From NCBI GenBank assembly GCA_031261265.1, contig JAISKI010000034.1, positions 1-64,000 of the forward strand: DNA of 64,000 nt. Direction: 5' to 3'. This document shows positions 60,817 through 64,000 of the stretch, piece by piece. The notes under the pieces are model-generated. The model did no database searches and was not told where the DNA came from. It was given only the letters and a program-made list of their open reading frames with translations. The stretch is from Candidatus Peribacteria bacterium. GTDB lineage: Bacteria > Patescibacteria > JAEDAM01 > Absconditabacterales > Absconditicoccaceae. A program made the translations under genes and the position numbers. The first letter of the stretch is position 1; each line of letters starts with the position of its first letter.

Positions 60817-61668
60817 ATGAAATTTTTTTTCATTGCAAAAGAAGGGAAACAAGACACAAAAGTCAGAATCTTTTTAGAGCAAGCCTGCGATAATCACAAT
60901 ATTCCTTTTATTGTGGTGATTCCAGAAACTTTTAATTACCTGCAAAATACGTTTGAATCAAAAGATTTAGTTTACAGAGCAGGAATCAGTGCCTCTTGTA
61001 AAGCTATTGAATGCCAATTCCTGATCCAAGGAGGAATTTCTTTTCATAAAACACTCTCACGCTGAATGAGTACTGCTGGTGACTCCTTTTATTTCAACCA
61101 ACAAGTGGGGCTTCCCATCATCCCAACGATTCCCGATATAAAAAATAAAGAAGCTCTAGAGGAATATGTAAATTATCTATGAGGATTCCCGGTAATTTTA
61201 AAAGTCACAGGAGGTACCCACGGAGTGGGAGTAATTAAAGTAGATTCTATGCCAGGATTACGTTCTCTTATTGATTATGTAAATGCTTTAGGATCTAAAG
61301 CGATTTTACGTAAATTCATTAACCATACCTCACAAGGACGTTTTGTGGTGGTCGGAGATAAAGTAGTAGCGAGCGATAGGGCTACGATGTCCATCAAATA
61401 TGACTTTAGATCTAATATCGATGAGGATAAAACCAGAATTTGGGAAGCTCATACCTACGATAAAGAGATAGAGAATCTGGCTATTCAGGCGGTTAATTCT
61501 TTCGAGATAGAATTTTGATGAGTAGATCTGCTTTTTGAAACAGATACAGGAAAACCCTATATTTCTGAAGTGAATTGTCCTTGCGATTTTGCTGGGACTC
61601 AAGAGAAAACAGGAATAGATATTGCAAGTCAGATGGTAGAATATCTTATGAAAAAATCACAAAAATAA
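60817..61668 (+). CDS. RimK-like ATP-grasp amino-acid ligase
   Basis: The 283-residue protein has the RimK pattern: FPVILKVTGGTHGVGVIKVDS (ATP-binding), ILRKFINHTSQGRFVVVGDK, ASDRATMSIKYDFRSNI, and the metal-binding GVDLLFETDTGKPYISEVNCPC. RimK-family enzymes add amino acids (often glutamate) to a peptide or small-molecule carboxylate. It sits between the fused ligase-peptidase and the 7TM gene in an operon. Several Gly are TGA. Confidence 0.87.
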
Positions 61669-61691
61669 TCTTTTACAATGTATAAAAACAG

Positions 61692-63236
61692 ATGAAAAAA
61701 CTGTTTGCTAGCTTTTTAGGAGGGCTAGTCCTCTTCGGGGGACTCCTCTTCGCTCTATCAACTATCCCTCAACCTTCGGAAGATGCTTCTAATGTGGGAA
61801 TCCCGCTTTGTGAAGACATTTTTACTCTTGATGGTCCAGAAATTACCTATCTTGGAGAAATAGTAGAATATTCCCTTTCTCCGATACTTACCATAGATCC
61901 AACAACTTCTGCTACTCCTACGTATACCCTCTCTCTAAAAAGCGGGGACAAAACTCTTCAAACTTCCAAAAATGCACCACTCCAAACTACTTTAGAAAAA
62001 GCAGGTGATCTACTCCTGTCTGCAACGGTTAGCAAAGGGGAGTGTAAATATAATCTAGAAAAAACGTTGAGGGTGTACAAAAACTCTCTTGTATATATTG
62101 GTGAGAATGAAGATGCTTTTAAACTCAATTATGATCAGAATTTTGCAGAAGCAGGAACCTATTTCTCAAAAATTCTCCTCCCCAATAACACTACAGAAGA
62201 AGAGCTGAAAGTCCTTCTAAGAAAAGAAATTCATCATCTCAATCATGCAGAGAATCTCCTCATAAAATACGCTAACTTTGACCAAGTATTACATATATAT
62301 ATCGAATTATTTAGCCAAGAACTCCTCACTCACAAAGAAAAAAATCTGTTCATTGTCAGCACCATCAACCAATCTTTTGTGAATAGAGTATTGTCTCTCT
62401 TTATCAAAGACTTGTCCCCACAAAAAATTGCCACGGTAAAAAGCTCAGACTTTTTGAACTTTCTGACGGCACTTTCTCTCCATAAGGGAGAAGAAGAAAT
62501 CAATTCTTTTGCCTCTTTTCACAATCTCCAAACAGAAAGCTGAGCGGGCTATCTTTTCCTTTCCTATTTCATAGATGAAGCTATCACTCAAGGAATTTCT
62601 CTCCAAATTCTTGGGACACTCCTCGTCATTGCCCTTCTAGTCCTTCTCATTAGTACCCTCAGACAAATCGTTGGACTTTCAGTTTTTGGCGTTTATCAAC
62701 CCCTTCTCTTCGCCATTATTCTCTTCCTCATTGGGCGAAAAGCCATGTTTTTCTTCTTTGGTATTGCAGTCCTTGCGACCCTCCTTATCAGACTTTTTAG
62801 TAAAAAAATCAACCTCTTACAAAGTACAAAAATCAGTCTTTTAATCTGTTTATATGTTCTTCTCCTCTTGATAGGGTTTCGGGTAGATCAAAGATTTTCT
62901 CTCAACTTACTCAGCAAAACCCTCCGAACAAATGCTTTGATCCTCCTCCCAATCTTTACCTTGAGCATGGTAAGTGATAAATTATTCACGGAGAGCTTTA
63001 AAATCACCAAAAAAGCCTCTCGAATTGCCCTTTTAGAATTTGTACTAATCACTTTTCTTTCCCGATGGATGTTGAATACCCAGATTTTTAGGATATTTTT
63101 CTTGAGCTATCCTGAGCTTCTCTTGGTCATTTTACTTGCAATCATCATTGTAGGAAGATTTACTTGACTCCAGCTCTTTGAGCTTATCCGCTTCATGCCA
63201 CTCATCAGAAAACACTTAGAAGATGAGGAAGAATAA
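61692..63236 (+). CDS. 7TM membrane protein (7TM_transglut-like) of the ATP-grasp operon
   Basis: The 514-residue protein has an N-terminal membrane anchor (residues 5-24), a 260-residue extracytoplasmic region with Cys pairs, then about seven membrane segments from residue 295. The last part (GVYQPLLFAIILFLIG..., FELIRFMPLIRKHLEDEEE) resembles PF14402, known to be fused to an inactive transglutaminase and linked to ATP-grasp genes. Here no clear transglutaminase core is visible in the ectodomain. Two TGA Gly at 62541 and 63165. Confidence 0.75.
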
Positions 63237-63668
63237 TTAAAGCTGATAAAACATCTTGATACAGGTGTCTTCATCTTGGATTAAGTTTTCTTGTAAGGCT
63301 TCTTCAGGAGTTCTCCGCTGAAAGGATTTATGTTCCTCAGGATTTATTGTGATATCGGGAAGAATATCGAATTTTTTATGAAACATATGGTAAGTAAACT
63401 CATATGTCGGATATTGGACATAGACCTCTCTAAAATATTGCAATTCGTTCTCTTCCAATTGGATTCCTGTCTCTTCTCGCAATTCTCTGATCATAGCTTG
63501 TTCTTTGCTCTCTCCATGGTGGACTTTCCCAGCGGGTACTCCATGAGTATTGGGTTCGGGCTTATGATCTTGTCTGTGGAGAAGAACGATTTCATTTTGA
63601 TATTCAAGAAAAATGCTAACAATTTCAAATTTTGGAGTGAAGTTTTCAGGTTTAGTGAGATGGAGCAT
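63237..63668 (-). CDS. Nudix hydrolase
   Basis: The 143-residue protein has a complete Nudix box (GKVHHGESKEQAMIRELREE then TGI) after the strand EIVLLHRQDH. Nudix enzymes cleave nucleoside diphosphates linked to other groups. ATG 63668 (MLHLTKPENF) is chosen over an upstream in-frame extension into the GNAT gene. Its stop lies 1 bp past the end of the convergent 7TM gene. Confidence 0.9.
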   Translation of the reverse strand: MLHLTKPENFTPKFEIVSIFLEYQNEIVLLHRQDHKPEPNTHGVPAGKVHHGESKEQAMIRELREETGIQLEENELQYFREVYVQYPTYEFTYHMFHKKFDILPDITINPEEHKSFQRRTPEEALQENLIQDEDTCIKMFYQL

Positions 63669-63675
63669 GGTAATG

Positions 63676-64000
63676 TTATAAAGCAGCAAAAATAAATCAG
63701 ATTTCTGTGTAGGTTTTCCCTCCAATTTCGGCGTTCTTTTCTCCGAAGTGAGTTCAACCGTGTTTTTTGTAGAACTGTTCCCCTTTACATCCAGAGAGTG
63801 TTCGCAAGTAGAATGAGGAATTTGTTATTTCTTGTCTAAACGCGTTGAAAAGTTTCGTTCCGATGCCTTGTCTTTGATAGTCAGGGTCTACATAGAAGGC
63901 ACTAAGTTCTTTCTCAGTAGGGGCGTGTTCATCACGAGCGTTTTCTCCGCTGATGAAGCCGAGCACTTTTCAATTCTCCTCATATACCAAAAGATTTTTT
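63676..64000 (-). CDS. GNAT acetyltransferase (5' end cut by window edge)
   Basis: About 108 residues are visible, with the GNAT acetyl-CoA motif LSAFYVDPDYQRQGIGTKLF and a C-terminal GCKGEQFYKKHG region. Two Gly are TGA. The start lies beyond 64000. It precedes the Nudix gene by 7 bp in the same direction, so both are one operon. Confidence 0.88.

Overview
The window comes from a bacterium that reads UGA as glycine (translation table 25). Almost every recognisable gene has in-frame TGA exactly where its family has glycine, while TAA and TAG are the only real stops. This code is known from Absconditabacteria (SR1) and Gracilibacteria (BD1-5), ultra-small CPR/Patescibacteria. I cannot decide between the two from this window. 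Other fitting traits are AT-rich DNA, few metabolic genes, type IV pilus ATPases, many small lipoproteins, and almost no Shine-Dalgarno sequences. Coordinates below are read with UGA = Gly, so many genes are longer than a standard-code translation gives.

Layout. 1-8.5 kb: secreted or lipid-anchored proteins (M23-type and C39-like peptidases, three lipoproteins), small membrane proteins and recJ. 8.5-18.1 kb: fusA, a kinase-like coiled-coil protein, a purine permease, an abnormal lepA and a Fic protein. 18.2-20.75 kb: a diversity-generating retroelement (DGR) made of target gene, variable repeat, template repeat and reverse transcriptase. 20.75-22.3 kb: ftsQ-like and DUF212 genes. 22.5-26.9 kb: duplicated AlbA_2/winged-helix regulators around an AAA_14 ATPase. 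26.9-33.5 kb: a surface-glycan locus with glycosyltransferases and FkbM methyltransferases, very rich in UGA. 33.6-38 kb: an AAA_14 ATPase, a nucleotidyltransferase, a Panacea-type toxin-antitoxin pair and a GIN-domain protein. 38-51 kb: tig, a REP-associated transposase cassette, pilB, two pilin-like genes, glyA, pilT and dtd. 51-57 kb: a DUF559 cassette, recG, HD and HAD hydrolases. 57-64 kb: dnaA, an ATP-grasp/metallopeptidase/7TM operon, Nudix and GNAT genes.

Main unusual points. (1) A complete DGR: the 118-bp template and variable repeats differ at 16 template adenines, plus one silent C-to-T and one C-to-A at the edge. (2) A family of short GC-rich repeats lies inside genes without breaking them (recG, lepA, probably dtd), resembling Rickettsia palindromic elements. 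(3) A GxxExxY (PDDEXK_3) domain bounded by about 45-bp inverted repeats sits in frame inside lepA, and that lepA also lacks its GTPase domain. (4) Three cassettes each pair a DNA-cutting protein (RAYT, DUF559, GxxExxY) with its own flanking inverted-repeat family. (5) An operon predicted to make and edit peptide-like conjugates lies downstream of dnaA.

Promoters are good TTGACT/TTGAAA - 16/17 bp - TATAAT matches. Their -10 box usually ends 33-37 bp before the ATG, so transcripts have short leaders without a Shine-Dalgarno sequence.
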